Assembly (NCBI RefSeq): GCF_009857535.1
Contig: NZ_WWCS01000017.1
Location: forward strand, 1 to 64,000
Length of the DNA stretch: 64,000 nucleotides
Direction: 5' to 3'
Source: Duganella margarita
Lineage (GTDB): Bacteria > Pseudomonadota > Gammaproteobacteria > Burkholderiales > Burkholderiaceae_D
The notes beneath the pieces were generated by a model that searched no databases, was not told the DNA's origin, and saw only the letters and a list, made by a program, of their open reading frames with translations. A program made the position numbers and the translations under genes. Positions 52,363-60,434 of the stretch are shown here, piece after piece. Numbering within the stretch: position 1 is the stretch's first letter; every line of letters starts with the position of its first letter.

Positions 52363-52458
52363 GGACGCAAGCTCCAGTAAATGACGGGTAGTGTTGGGTA
52401 ACTGCCGGCGATTTCTGGGCCGACGGTCATTCGACCGGAACGTGGCGGGCCGAATGAG

Positions 52459-52514
52459 TGGAAGCGCTTTCATTGAAGCGCATCAATTTCAATTGCATTG
52501 CAGCCATTCTAGCA
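52459..52514 (-). promoter_or_regulatory. Tandem LacI-type operator boxes and extended -10 upstream of the PEP-CTERM gene
   Basis: TGGAAGCGCTTTCA (52459-52472) is a 14-bp near-perfect palindrome with the central CG of LacI-family sites. TTGAAGCGCATCAA (52473-52486) abuts it as a weaker copy. On the minus strand TGCTAGAAT (52506-52514) could be an extended -10 box, placing both boxes just downstream of the start site, as for a repressor. The rest of the 216-base gap holds the 12-bp AT palindrome at 52550-52561 and nothing else recognised. Confidence 0.4.
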
Positions 52515-52578
52515 GAATGCAAGCTGAAAAGATCAAAATATCTCAAAAACAATTTAAATTGCTTTTAAGCACGCCTCC

Positions 52579-53019
52579 TTAGCATTGGATAGCGCCGCCC
52601 GCACGGGTGCAAACCTTGCCCGAAGGAGCCATCACGCCCTTGCCGACGTTGTTATAGCGCACGCCATTGGCGCCAAAGCAGCCAGCGGCGTCGCAACTGG
52701 TGGTGGGCACGGCAGCGCGGGAAGGGGCGCTCAAGCTCGGCAGCGAGGGCGATGGCGGGACGGCCGGAATTGCCATCGGCTGCGCGCGCTGGGCTTGCGG
52801 CATGCGCTCGATGGTTTGCGGAACGGGACGGCGCGGCATCGGTTTCTGGGCCGGCGCGGTACGGCACGGCTCCACGGCCAGCTTGGTGCCGTCGGCGTTC
52901 AGCGTGCAGACCGGCAGCTTGGCGTACTCGTCCGTGGCGGGGTCAGCCCACGCGACTTCGCACACCAGCATGCCAAGCAGGAATGCGGCGGTCAATACCG
53001 CTGGTTTGATCAGGCTCAT
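52579..53019 (-). CDS. Small secreted Cys- and Pro-rich protein, unknown
   Basis: 146 residues. Signal peptide (about 1-26, LTAAFLLGMLVCEVAWA, cleavage before DPATDEY). The mature part has a Pro-rich middle (PMPRRPVPQ, PAVPPSPSLPSLSAPS) and paired Cys near both ends (PVCT, EPCRT, SCDAAGC, KVCT, ending IQC), suggesting disulfides in a periplasmic or outer-membrane protein. GGAGGGAAG is a strong RBS for the ATG at 53019. Translation upstream to 53148 is open but would place the signal peptide internally. No family recognised. It lies 71 bases downstream of hppA and upstream of the PEP-CTERM gene, all minus strand. Confidence 0.7.
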   Translation of the reverse strand: MSLIKPAVLTAAFLLGMLVCEVAWADPATDEYAKLPVCTLNADGTKLAVEPCRTAPAQKPMPRRPVPQTIERMPQAQRAQPMAIPAVPPSPSLPSLSAPSRAAVPTTSCDAAGCFGANGVRYNNVGKGVMAPSGKVCTRAGGAIQC

Positions 53020-53089
53020 GGTCTTCCCTCCTGCCTCCATTATTAGCAGACGCACGATTGGAAGGAAGCCACAGAAACAATTCGTAACC

Positions 53090-55216
53090 TTACTGCGGCG
53101 CGGGCGCGGGCACAGGCGGTGCCGGCATCTGGTTCGGCGCCGGCACAATCACCGGCATCGGCGCCGGCACGGACACCGCCAGCCAGCCGGACGCCGGCAA
53201 CAACGGCACCAGCAGCAAGGCCACGATGTTGATGATCTTGATCAGCGGATTGACCGCCGGCCCGGCCGTGTCCTTGTACGGGTCGCCCACAGTGTCGCCG
53301 GTGACGGCCGCCTTGTGCGCGTCCGAACCCTTGCCGCCGTGGTGACCGTCTTCGATGTATTTCTTGGCGTTGTCCCAGGCGCCGCCGCCGGTGGTCATCG
53401 AAATCGCCACGAACAGGCCGGTGACGATAGTCCCCATCAACATACCACCCAACGCGGCCGAGCCCAGCAGCATGCCGACCAGGATCGGCACCACCACCGG
53501 CAGCAGCGACGGCACGATCATTTCCTTGATCGCGGAGGCGGTCAGCATATCGACCGCCTTGTCGTACTCCGGCTTGGCCGTGCCCTCCATGATGCCCTTG
53601 ATATCGCGGAACTGCCGCCGCACTTCCACCACCACCGCGCCGGCCGCCCGCCCCACCGCCTCCATCGCCATGGCGCCGAACAGGTACGGAATCAGGCCGC
53701 CAATGATCAGGCCGACGATCACCATCGGATTCGACAGATCAAACGTGATCGCGCGGCCGGCCGACTCCAGGGCATGGGTGTAGTCGGCAAACAGCACCAG
53801 CGCCGCCAGCCCGGCCGAGCCGATCGCATAACCCTTGGTGACAGCCTTGGTGGTATTGCCCACCGCATCCAGCGGATCGGTAATCGCGCGCACCGATTCC
53901 GGCATGCCCGCCATTTCGGCGATGCCGCCGGCGTTATCGGTGATCGGGCCGTAGGCATCCAGCGCCACCACAATGCCGGCCATCGACAGCATGGCCGTGG
54001 CGGCAATCGCCACCCCGTACAGCTGCCCCAGCTGGTAAGACACCAGAATCGCCGCGCACACCGCCAGCACCGGCCACGCGGTCGACTTCATCGACACGCC
54101 CAGACCGGCGATAATGTTGGTGCCGTGGCCGGTGGTCGAGGCTTCAGCGATGTGCTTGACCGGATGGAAGTCGGTGCCGGTGTAATACTCGGTGATGTAG
54201 ACCATCAACCCGGTCAGCACGATGCCGACCACGGTGCAGCCGATCATCCGGATGCGCATGCTCTCGTCCGGCCACAGCTGCCAGGTCACCACCACAAAGC
54301 CGATCAGCGACAGCCCGGCGGCCCACCACAGACCGGTGTACAGCGCCGACATGATCTTCTTGCCGGGCTTGGCCTTGACCATCGAGCAGCCGATGATGGA
54401 GGCGATAATCGACACCGCCCCCAGCAGCAGCGGATACACCACCGCCGTGGTGCCGGCCGGACCCATCAGCAACGCGCCGAGCAGCATGGTGGCGATCAAG
54501 GTCACCACATAGGTTTCGAACAGATCGGCCGCCATGCCGGCGCAATCGCCGACGTTGTCGCCGACGTTATCGGCAATCACCGCCGGATTGCGCGGATCGT
54601 CCTCGGGAATGCCAGCCTCCACCTTGCCGACCAGATCGGCGCCGACGTCGGCGCCCTTGGTGAAGATGCCGCCGCCCAGCCGCGCAAAGATCGAGATCAG
54701 CGAGGCGCCAAACGCCAGCCCGATCAGCGGCTCGATAATCTTGTGCAGATCGTAGCCGGGCGCCAGCCCCGCCACCAGGAACAGATAGAACAGCACCACG
54801 CCCAGCAGGCCCAGTCCCACCACCAGCATGCCGGTGATGGCGCCCCCCTTGAAGGCGACGTTGAGCGCCTCGTTCATGCCCCTGGTGGCGGCCTGCGCGG
54901 TGCGCACATTGGCGCGCACCGAGACGTTCATGCCGATGAAGCCGCAGGCGCCGGACAGCACCGCGCCGATCAGGAAACCGATCGCGGTATTGACGTCTCG
55001 AAAAACTCCCAGGAGGATCAGCAGCACCACGCCGACGATGGCGATGGTGCGGTATTGGCGCGCCAGATAGGCGGCGGCGCCCTGCTGGATAGCCAGCGCG
55101 ATTTCCTGCATGCGCGGATTGCCCGCATCCTGTCGCAAGATCCAGCTGCGCGACCAGAGCCCATACACCACGGCGAGAATGCCGCAGGCCACTGCAAACC
55201 ATAAGCTGGTTGCCAT
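53090..55216 (-). CDS. hppA: Membrane-bound proton-translocating pyrophosphatase, K+-independent type
   Basis: 708 residues, about 16 membrane helices. The PPi-binding acidic motifs are present: DVGADLVGKVEAGIPEDDPRN with PAVIADNVGDNVGDCAGM, ATTGHGTNIIAGLGVSM, and ITDNAGGIAEM near DAVGNTTKAVTKG. Lys in TTKAVTKG, where K+-dependent enzymes have Ala, marks the K+-insensitive class. It couples pyrophosphate hydrolysis to proton export. The C-terminus is extended by a Pro/Ala-rich tail (PAPMPVIVPAPNQMPAPPVP) of about 35 residues after the last helix, not part of the usual fold. AAAGGGGAC is a good RBS. It lies downstream of the adk terminator, so it probably has its own promoter in the 90-base gap. 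Confidence 0.93.
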   Translation of the reverse strand: MATSLWFAVACGILAVVYGLWSRSWILRQDAGNPRMQEIALAIQQGAAAYLARQYRTIAIVGVVLLILLGVFRDVNTAIGFLIGAVLSGACGFIGMNVSVRANVRTAQAATRGMNEALNVAFKGGAITGMLVVGLGLLGVVLFYLFLVAGLAPGYDLHKIIEPLIGLAFGASLISIFARLGGGIFTKGADVGADLVGKVEAGIPEDDPRNPAVIADNVGDNVGDCAGMAADLFETYVVTLIATMLLGALLMGPAGTTAVVYPLLLGAVSIIASIIGCSMVKAKPGKKIMSALYTGLWWAAGLSLIGFVVVTWQLWPDESMRIRMIGCTVVGIVLTGLMVYITEYYTGTDFHPVKHIAEASTTGHGTNIIAGLGVSMKSTAWPVLAVCAAILVSYQLGQLYGVAIAATAMLSMAGIVVALDAYGPITDNAGGIAEMAGMPESVRAITDPLDAVGNTTKAVTKGYAIGSAGLAALVLFADYTHALESAGRAITFDLSNPMVIVGLIIGGLIPYLFGAMAMEAVGRAAGAVVVEVRRQFRDIKGIMEGTAKPEYDKAVDMLTASAIKEMIVPSLLPVVVPILVGMLLGSAALGGMLMGTIVTGLFVAISMTTGGGAWDNAKKYIEDGHHGGKGSDAHKAAVTGDTVGDPYKDTAGPAVNPLIKIINIVALLLVPLLPASGWLAVSVPAPMPVIVPAPNQMPAPPVPAPAPQ

Positions 55217-55305
55217 ATTGTCCCCTTTATTTTTGTTGGAGTAAGCCTACAAACCACACTTCACGTGCGAACTGCAAAACTTCAAAAATTCAGGATGGCA
55301 CTGGC

Positions 55306-55332
55306 GAAAAAAAAGCGGACCATCGGTCCGCT
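55306..55332 (-). terminator. Intrinsic terminator downstream of adk
   Basis: On the minus strand AGCGGACC/GGTCCGCT (8-bp arms at 55325-55332 and 55314-55321, three-base loop) followed directly by a run of eight T. It starts 13 bases after the adk stop. Confidence 0.9.
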
Positions 55333-55344
55333 CTACTTTACCGC

Positions 55345-56001
55345 TTATTTCGACAGCGCGGCAAACGCTGCATCGCGAATTTCCTCAACGGGGCCGACGC
55401 CCTCGATGCGGCGATATTTCGGTGCGCCAGCCTGGCCCGACTGGGCCCAGTCATTGTAGTAACCCAGCAGCACTTCGGTCTGGTTGTGATACACGTCCAG
55501 GCGCTTCTTGACCACTTCCGCCTTGTCGTCGTCACGCTGCACCAGGTCTTCGCCGGTGACATCGTCCTTGCCTTCGACTTTAGGCGGGTTGAATTTGACG
55601 TGGTAGACGCGGCCCGAGCCTGGATGGCAGCGGCGGCCGTCGATACGCTCGATGATAGATTCGTCCGGCACGGCGATTTCCAGCACGTAGTCCACAGCCA
55701 CGCCACTGTCTTTCATGGCGTCAGCCTGGGCGACGGTGCGCGGGAAGCCGTCGAACAGGTAGCCGTGGGCGCAGTCGGGCTGCGCCAGACGGTCCTTGAC
55801 CAGACCGATGATGATGTCATCCGATACCAGACCACCCGTATCCATCACCTTTTTGGCCGCCAGGCCCAGCTCCGTGCCGGCCTTGATGGCCGCGCGCAGC
55901 ATGTCGCCGGTGGAGATTTGCGGGATGTTATATTTTTCTTTGATGAAGTTAGCCTGAGTGCCTTTGCCGGCACCTGGTGCTCCTAAAAGAATAAGACGCA
56001 T
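55345..56001 (-). CDS. adk: Adenylate kinase
   Basis: 218 residues, the long bacterial form. Walker A LLGAPGAGKGTQ (about 5-16), the AMP-binding region ISTGDMLRAAI and FDGFPRTVAQADAM, and a LID domain (about 122-160, RRCHPGSGRVYHVKFNPPKVEG, then VTGEDLVQRDDDK) without the four-Cys zinc site. It interconverts ATP, AMP and ADP in the cytoplasm. It follows kdsB by 176 bases in which I see no clear hairpin, so a promoter probably lies there. The strong terminator at 55306-55332 closes the unit. Confidence 0.96.
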   Translation of the reverse strand: MRLILLGAPGAGKGTQANFIKEKYNIPQISTGDMLRAAIKAGTELGLAAKKVMDTGGLVSDDIIIGLVKDRLAQPDCAHGYLFDGFPRTVAQADAMKDSGVAVDYVLEIAVPDESIIERIDGRRCHPGSGRVYHVKFNPPKVEGKDDVTGEDLVQRDDDKAEVVKKRLDVYHNQTEVLLGYYNDWAQSGQAGAPKYRRIEGVGPVEEIRDAAFAALSK

Positions 56002-56177
56002 GAAAAATTCCTAAAAAACAGATATTGGTATGGTTAGTAAGTATCGGATCGTACGAAACTTACCACAAAACTTAGTTTGAACGCCAATTTCGAGCCGATA
56101 TACCGTATGAATATCGCACAGTTACGGTTGTTATATCAGGGGTAGCTGACTGGCGACTGACGTCCTTTTGATATAAA

Positions 56178-56924
56178 TCAATAGTACTGACGCACGCGCT
56201 CGAGGTCTTCCGGGGTATCGACACCCGGCGCCGGCGCCGCATCGGTCACGTGGACGGCGATCGGATAACCGTGCCACAGCACGCGCAACTGCTCCAGCGC
56301 TTCAATCGATTCCAGCGGCGACACTTGCAGCGCCGGATAGGCTTGCAGGAAGTCGTTGCGGTAGGCGTACAGCCCGATGTGACGCAGCGGCACGTAGCCG
56401 GCCGGCAGCGTCTCCTTGGACTGCGCAAAGGCGTCGCGGTTCCACGGTATGGTCGCGCGCGAGAAATACAAAGCCCGGCCGGCCTTGTCCAGCACCACCT
56501 TCACCACGTTGGGGTTGAAGGCGTCGGCAACGTCGTGCAGCGGATGGGCGCAGGTCGACATCGGCACCTGGGCGCCAATGCGGGCGGCGGCGGCTTGCAG
56601 CAACGCCGGGTCGATCAGCGGCTCGTCGCCTTGCAAATTGACGATGACGGCGTCGGCCGGCAGGTTGAGCGCGCGCGCCACTTCGGCAATGCGGTCGGTG
56701 CCGGACGGATGGTCGGCGCGCGTCATGCACACTTCCACGCCGTGCTGCTCACAGGCGGCCTGGATGGCGGGATGGTCGGTGGCGACGATGATGCGCGCGG
56801 CGCCGGATTGCTGGGCGCGTTCGGCGACGCGCACCACCATCGGCTTGCCGCCGAGGTCGGCCAGCGGCTTGTTCGGCAGCCGGGTCGAGGCCAGGCGGGC
56901 CGGAATGATGACGATGAAAGACAC
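56178..56924 (-). CDS. kdsB: 3-deoxy-manno-octulosonate cytidylyltransferase
   Basis: 248 residues. FIVIIPARLASTRLPNKPLADLGGKPMV (nucleotide-binding signature), IIVATDHPAI, MTRADHPSGTDRIAEV, VNLQGDEPLIDP (metal and CTP site), RHIGLYAYRNDFL and the C-terminal GVDTPEDLERV are diagnostic. It activates Kdo with CTP for LPS inner-core synthesis. The start is GTG at 56924, one base after the TAA of the small Trm112-like gene; upstream codons would run into that gene. It belongs to the exbB-exbD-lpxK-Trm112-kdsB group, joining lipid A/Kdo assembly with the proton-channel genes. Confidence 0.95.
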   Translation of the reverse strand: MSFIVIIPARLASTRLPNKPLADLGGKPMVVRVAERAQQSGAARIIVATDHPAIQAACEQHGVEVCMTRADHPSGTDRIAEVARALNLPADAVIVNLQGDEPLIDPALLQAAAARIGAQVPMSTCAHPLHDVADAFNPNVVKVVLDKAGRALYFSRATIPWNRDAFAQSKETLPAGYVPLRHIGLYAYRNDFLQAYPALQVSPLESIEALEQLRVLWHGYPIAVHVTDAAPAPGVDTPEDLERVRQYY

Positions 56925-56925
56925 G

Positions 56926-57102
56926 TTATCCGGCCTTGTCCTGCAAGGTGCGCGCCTCGTCGGCCCACATGATGGGGATGCCGTCACGGATCGGATAAGC
57001 CAGGCGGTCGCCTTTGCAAATCATTTCCTGGGCTTTTTTATCGTACTCCAGAGGGCCTTTGCAGACCGGGCATACCAGGATATCAAGCAATCGAGCGTCC
57101 AC
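56926..57102 (-). CDS. Trm112 family small protein (YcaR-like)
   Basis: 58 residues. DARLLDILVCPVCKGPLEYDK with CxxC (CPVC), then MICKGDRLAYPIRDGIPIMWADEAR, is the standard small bacterial Trm112/UPF0434 protein, almost always encoded between lpxK and kdsB. Its molecular role is not settled. The GTG at 57102 is preferred (GGAG eight bases upstream, M-D-A-x-L-L start as in homologs); an ATG at 57117 would add WRNV. The gene overlaps the lpxK end by 20 bases and is followed after one base by the kdsB GTG. Confidence 0.88.
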   Translation of the reverse strand: MDARLLDILVCPVCKGPLEYDKKAQEMICKGDRLAYPIRDGIPIMWADEARTLQDKAG

Positions 57103-58183
57103 GACATTTCTCCACAATTTGGTCGGCCAGCACGCGGTCGATGCGCGCTGTTACCGGGACGACCCACAAGCGGGGATCGTCTCTGAGTTCTTCAATTTGC
57201 GCACATTTTACTGCATCCTTCTCCGTCATCAAGATCAGGTCGGCATTGAGTGCGGCAAATGGGCGGTCCTGGAAGTCGTGATGGTCGGGCAGTGGCAGTT
57301 CAATGACGTGCAGGCCGGCAGCCTTCAGCATGCCGAAAAAGCGCGCCGGGTTGCCGATGCCGGCCGCTGCGGCGATGCGGAGCTTGGGGTGCGCGGCGAG
57401 GTCTGTCAGCAGCTTGCGCTGAGTTCGGTCTCGGAGTTGCTCGGCATATTCCCCCACCAGCGTCATCTGAATCGCCGCCGTCGGCAGATATGGGGTCTGA
57501 CCCCGTACGGGGTCAGACCCCGCCGTGCCAGGGTTAACCGCGCGCACCAACTCATCCGTCAGCTGCGGCGTGTTGATCACGGTAAAATCGCGTGGGCGCG
57601 ACACCGGTTCACGCAGCGGCCCGGCCGGCAGCAGCCAGCCATTGCCCGCCCCACGCCCGTCAAACAGGATGATTTCCACATCGCGTTGCAGCTTGTAGTG
57701 CTGCAAACCGTCGTCGGTCAGCAGGATATCCACATCGGGATGCGCGGCCAGCAGCGCCAGCCCGGTGGCGGCACGGTCACGTCCCACCATCACCGGTGCA
57801 CCGGTGCGCTGCTTGATCAGCAAAGGTTCATCGCCCACCTGCGCCGGCGTCGAGGCTGCGCCTACTTCGCGCGCGCCCTCTTCCGCACTGCCAAAGCCGC
57901 GCGAAATCACGCCCGGCCGCATGCCCGCCGCCTGCAACGCCTGCACCAGCCAGATGGTCAATGGCGTCTTGCCCGTGCCGCCGATGTAGATATTTCCGAC
58001 CACCACCACGGGCACCGGCAATCGCGACGACTTCAGCACGCCGGCCCTGAACAACGCCACGCGCACGCCGCTCAACGCCCGGAACACCAGCGACAGCGGC
58101 CACAACGCACAAGCCAGCGGCCCGCGCCGCAGCCAGTTACGGGTCAGGGTGGATTCAAGGGACGAAGGATGGGAATCAGACAA
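57083..58183 (-). CDS. lpxK: Tetraacyldisaccharide 4'-kinase
   Basis: 366 residues, slightly longer than the usual 330-350. N-terminal membrane-associated helix (RRGPLACALWPLSLVFRAL), Walker A NIYIGGTGKTPLTIWL (about 62-77), RPGVISRGFGS, DILLTDDGLQHYKL, EIILFDGRGAGNGWLLPAGPLREP and TEKDAVKC. It phosphorylates the lipid A disaccharide at the 4' position. A 30-bp perfect palindrome lies in frame at about residues 221-231 (reading GSDPVRGQTPY) and explains part of the extra length. The start at 58183 lies just downstream of a dispersed inverted repeat that separates it from exbD. Confidence 0.94.
   Translation of the reverse strand: MSDSHPSSLESTLTRNWLRRGPLACALWPLSLVFRALSGVRVALFRAGVLKSSRLPVPVVVVGNIYIGGTGKTPLTIWLVQALQAAGMRPGVISRGFGSAEEGAREVGAASTPAQVGDEPLLIKQRTGAPVMVGRDRAATGLALLAAHPDVDILLTDDGLQHYKLQRDVEIILFDGRGAGNGWLLPAGPLREPVSRPRDFTVINTPQLTDELVRAVNPGTAGSDPVRGQTPYLPTAAIQMTLVGEYAEQLRDRTQRKLLTDLAAHPKLRIAAAAGIGNPARFFGMLKAAGLHVIELPLPDHHDFQDRPFAALNADLILMTEKDAVKCAQIEELRDDPRLWVVPVTARIDRVLADQIVEKCRGRSIA
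57492..57521. repeat. 30-bp perfect palindrome inside lpxK
   Basis: GGGGTCTGACCCC (57492-57504), GTAC, GGGGTCAGACCCC (57509-57521): arms of 13 with a self-complementary centre. It spans exactly 30 bases (ten codons) and keeps the lpxK frame open. The half-unit GGGGTC(T/A)GACCCC is, from memory, a frequent dispersed element in Burkholderiales genomes. There is no transposase and no target duplication that I can see. Confidence 0.85.
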
Positions 58184-58198
58184 GCGATTTCGCCCGCA

Positions 58199-58279
58199 CG
58201 TCGTTCCCGCGCAAACGGGAACCCATGCTGAGCGTCCAGGTTGAGCGTTCTATGGATTCCCGCCTGCGCGGGAATGACG
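58199..58279. repeat. Dispersed inverted-repeat element between exbD and lpxK
   Basis: Arms 58199-58225 and 58253-58279 are 27 bases each with four mismatches. Each contains TTCCCGCG...CGGGAA, itself a small palindrome, around a 27-base centre. This TTCCCGC...GCGGGAA form is a common intergenic miniature repeat in betaproteobacteria. It begins one base after the exbD stop and ends 16 bases before the lpxK start, so it may fold in the mRNA between them. Confidence 0.75.
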
Positions 58280-58280
58280 G

Positions 58281-58715
58281 TTATTTTGCGCCACCGGTTT
58301 GCGCCGCAAAAGTCAGTTTTTCGTAGCCGGCAATGCGCGCCGCTTCCATCACGTTGATGACCATCTGGTGCATGGCGAACTGGTCGGCATTGACGATCAC
58401 CACCGGCGACTTGCCGGCGTCGCCGCCCTTGCCCGCCGCCTCGCGCATCGCCTGCGCAAAGCCGTTCACGTCGCGGAACGAGACCGGCTCGCCGTTGATG
58501 GTGTAGTTGCCCTTGGCGTCCACCGTCACGTTCAGCTCGAACGGCTTGTCGGTCGCTTTCTGCGCGTCGGCAGTCGGCAGCGTGATCTGCAATTCGGTGA
58601 ATTTGCTGTAGGTGGTGCTCACCATCAGGAAAATCAGGATCACCAGCAGCACGTCGATAAACGGGATCAGGTTGATCTCCGGATCCTCGCGGCGCTGGCC
58701 TTTGCGGAAATTCAT
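58281..58715 (-). CDS. exbD: ExbD/TolR-family biopolymer transport protein
   Basis: 144 residues. Short cytoplasmic N-terminus (MNFRKGQRREDPE), one membrane helix with the functional Asp (INLIPFIDVLLVILIFLMV, Asp near 23) and a periplasmic domain (TELQITLPTADAQ, VVIVNADQFAMHQMVINVMEAARIAGYEKL). With ExbB it forms the proton-driven motor that energises TonB- or Tol-dependent outer-membrane processes. AAGGACG precedes the ATG. It starts 21 bases after exbB and is followed by a dispersed repeat before lpxK. No tonB is adjacent in this window. Confidence 0.92.
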   Translation of the reverse strand: MNFRKGQRREDPEINLIPFIDVLLVILIFLMVSTTYSKFTELQITLPTADAQKATDKPFELNVTVDAKGNYTINGEPVSFRDVNGFAQAMREAAGKGGDAGKSPVVIVNADQFAMHQMVINVMEAARIAGYEKLTFAAQTGGAK

Positions 58716-58736
58716 GGCGCGTCCTTATTTGCTGCG

Positions 58737-59342
58737 TTACTTGCGCTTGCTGTGAACGATGTCGACAAACTTCACCGCCTGCTGTTCCATGTCGATGATG
58801 AAGCTATCCACCAGCGCGCGGAAGTGGCGGTAGAACACCAGCGTCGGCATCGCGATCGCCAGGCCGAAGCCGGTGTTGTACAAGGCCACCGAGATACCGT
58901 GCGCCAGCGCCGCCGGATTGGAACCGGCCGTGTTCTGCGAACCGAAGATCTCGATCATGCCGACCACCGTGCCGAACAGGCCCATCAGCGGCGCCAGCGT
59001 GGCGATGGTGCCCAGCGTGGTCAGGAAACGTTCCAGCGTGTGCGCCACGCCGCTGCCCGCCTCTTCGATGGACTCCTTCATCACCTCGCGCGGGGCCTCG
59101 ACATTGCGCAGCGCGGCCGACAGCACGATGCCCAGCGGCGAACTTTTTTCCAGCTTGTCGATGACGTCGGGGGTAATTTGCTTGTTGCGGTAGACCTGCA
59201 CCACTTCGTCCAGCAGCTTCTTCGGCAAGAGCTTGCCGCGGCGCAGGTACAGCAAGCGTTCGATGATCAGGGCGGTTGCGACGATGGAAGCGATCAACAA
59301 CAACCAGATAGGCCAACCTGCAGCTTGGAATATGGCGAGCAA
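58737..59342 (-). CDS. exbB: ExbB/TolQ/MotA-family proton channel protein
   Basis: 201 residues with three membrane helices: about 5-25 (FQAAGWPIWLLLIASIVATAL), about 100-125 (LGTIATLAPLMGLFGTVVGMIEIF) and about 148-170 (ISVALYNTGFGLAIAMPTLVFY). The conserved GTVxGM and the Thr/Glu channel positions are present. It forms the stator-like pentamer with ExbD. The start is TTG at 59342 with AGGAG six bases upstream; no ATG in frame is better placed. It heads the exbB-exbD-lpxK-Trm112-kdsB run. Its upstream side is the 1-kb repeat array. Confidence 0.92.
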   Translation of the reverse strand: MLAIFQAAGWPIWLLLIASIVATALIIERLLYLRRGKLLPKKLLDEVVQVYRNKQITPDVIDKLEKSSPLGIVLSAALRNVEAPREVMKESIEEAGSGVAHTLERFLTTLGTIATLAPLMGLFGTVVGMIEIFGSQNTAGSNPAALAHGISVALYNTGFGLAIAMPTLVFYRHFRALVDSFIIDMEQQAVKFVDIVHSKRK

Positions 59343-59430
59343 AACGAACTCCTGTGTAGAAAATCGGTACTTGAATGGCGCAATGTATCGTGTTGGGCGA
59401 AACTCAGCAAGTGTCTGGCGGAGTTCTCAA

Positions 59431-60416
59431 CATTTTCTGTGGACAATGATGTGTGCAAGATCATCCCTAACTTCCTAAGTGCCTGATCCACAAAGGAATA
59501 GTTGCTACGCTTAAAAATCACGCAGGCGCGCACAGTTAATCACAGTTATGCCCACATTCTGTGGACAACGTTGTGAGCAAAGAGCACGACCCATGACTAA
59601 GTATATGATTTATAACGATATTTCCACCATGCGCAAAAATAACGCATGCTTTTGATGGGCGAACCGGCCTGTGCACTTCCCCACATTAACTGTGGAAAAG
59701 ATTGTGTGCAAGCGCTCCCATAACCTGAAATAGCGTTGATTTAAAAGGAAATTTTTGCCTTGAGTAAAAATGTGGCAGATGGGTGTTTCAGGCATGTTTA
59801 CGGGGCGAAAACGGTGTTATCCACCGCTCTGCAGGGCAAAGCGACCAATCACTTTCAACTATCGGGTTCAACTGTGCACTTCTGCACATTTTGTGTGGAT
59901 AAGATTGTTAGCAAGGCGCAAGTTAAAAACTCAAGTGATTGATTCGTAATCATTTTTTTGCCATGCGCAAAAATCAAGCACGGCATTTGACAGAGGTCAG
60001 ACGGGTCCGCAGCGCTTGTCACCTCGCCGTTCGGGATATTCACTTCCGTAGGGAAATCCGGGACAACGACAGAGTTTTGCACAAATTCTGTGGATAAAAG
60101 TGTGTGAAACAGCGCATAGCCCATCTTAAGTCATTGATTCGTCACAATATAATTTCCTTGCGTAAATTTTAAGCATGATAAAATCAACAAGAAGAAAAAG
60201 ACTATCGCTCACTAAAGTTTCACACATCTTTTGTGGATAACTTTGTGCGTAACCCCCATGGGTACAGGCAAAGTGCTTGATCTGTAAGGGTTTTTCCTCC
60301 GTGCACGCAAATACGGCAGAAATGTTTCCCCTTTAAAATCAGGCATTTATCTATAATACCTACCGCTTTAGATGCTCTGTGACCGCTGTGTGACCAAACT
60401 CACATAGTGTGGATAG
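59431..60416. repeat. Array of six diverged direct repeats with DnaA-box-like cores
   Basis: The 1092-base gap between divergent exbB and xseA holds no convincing gene. It contains six same-orientation units of about 120-200 bases. Module A has the form CACATTxTGTGGATAA, then about two bases and TTGTGTGCAA, with TGTGGA at 59438, 59560, 59691, 59894, 60089, 60232 and a partial seventh at 60408. Module B starts about 15 bases later with the form AAGTGATTGATTCGTAA, then ATTTTTGCC and GCGCAAAAATxAxGCA, at about 59476, 59598, 59728, 59931, 60128 and 60269. TGTGGATAA at 59894, 60089 and 60232 is a perfect DnaA box in reverse; others differ by a base or two. Short minus-strand frames in the array repeat STENVQN-like text only because the DNA repeats. 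Confidence 0.75.
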
Positions 60417-60434
60417 TTTCCTTTTTTGAAATCT

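Noticed and set aside
59294..60124. Three short minus-strand frames in the repeat array with related peptide text (STENVQN, STVNVGK, STQNVQK)
   Set aside because: The similarity comes from translating the repeated DNA; there are no consistent starts or RBS, and the frames break between units.
59431..60416. Chromosomal replication origin (oriC)
   Set aside because: The DnaA-box-like cores are suggestive, but dnaA, dnaN, parAB, gyrB and rpmH are absent from the neighbourhood, boxes are spaced 120-200 bases apart, and there is no compact AT-rich unwinding element. Kept as an array of unknown role.
59431..60416. CRISPR array
   Set aside because: Units are 120-200 bases, diverged and unevenly spaced; no 25-40 base identical repeats with uniform spacers and no cas genes.
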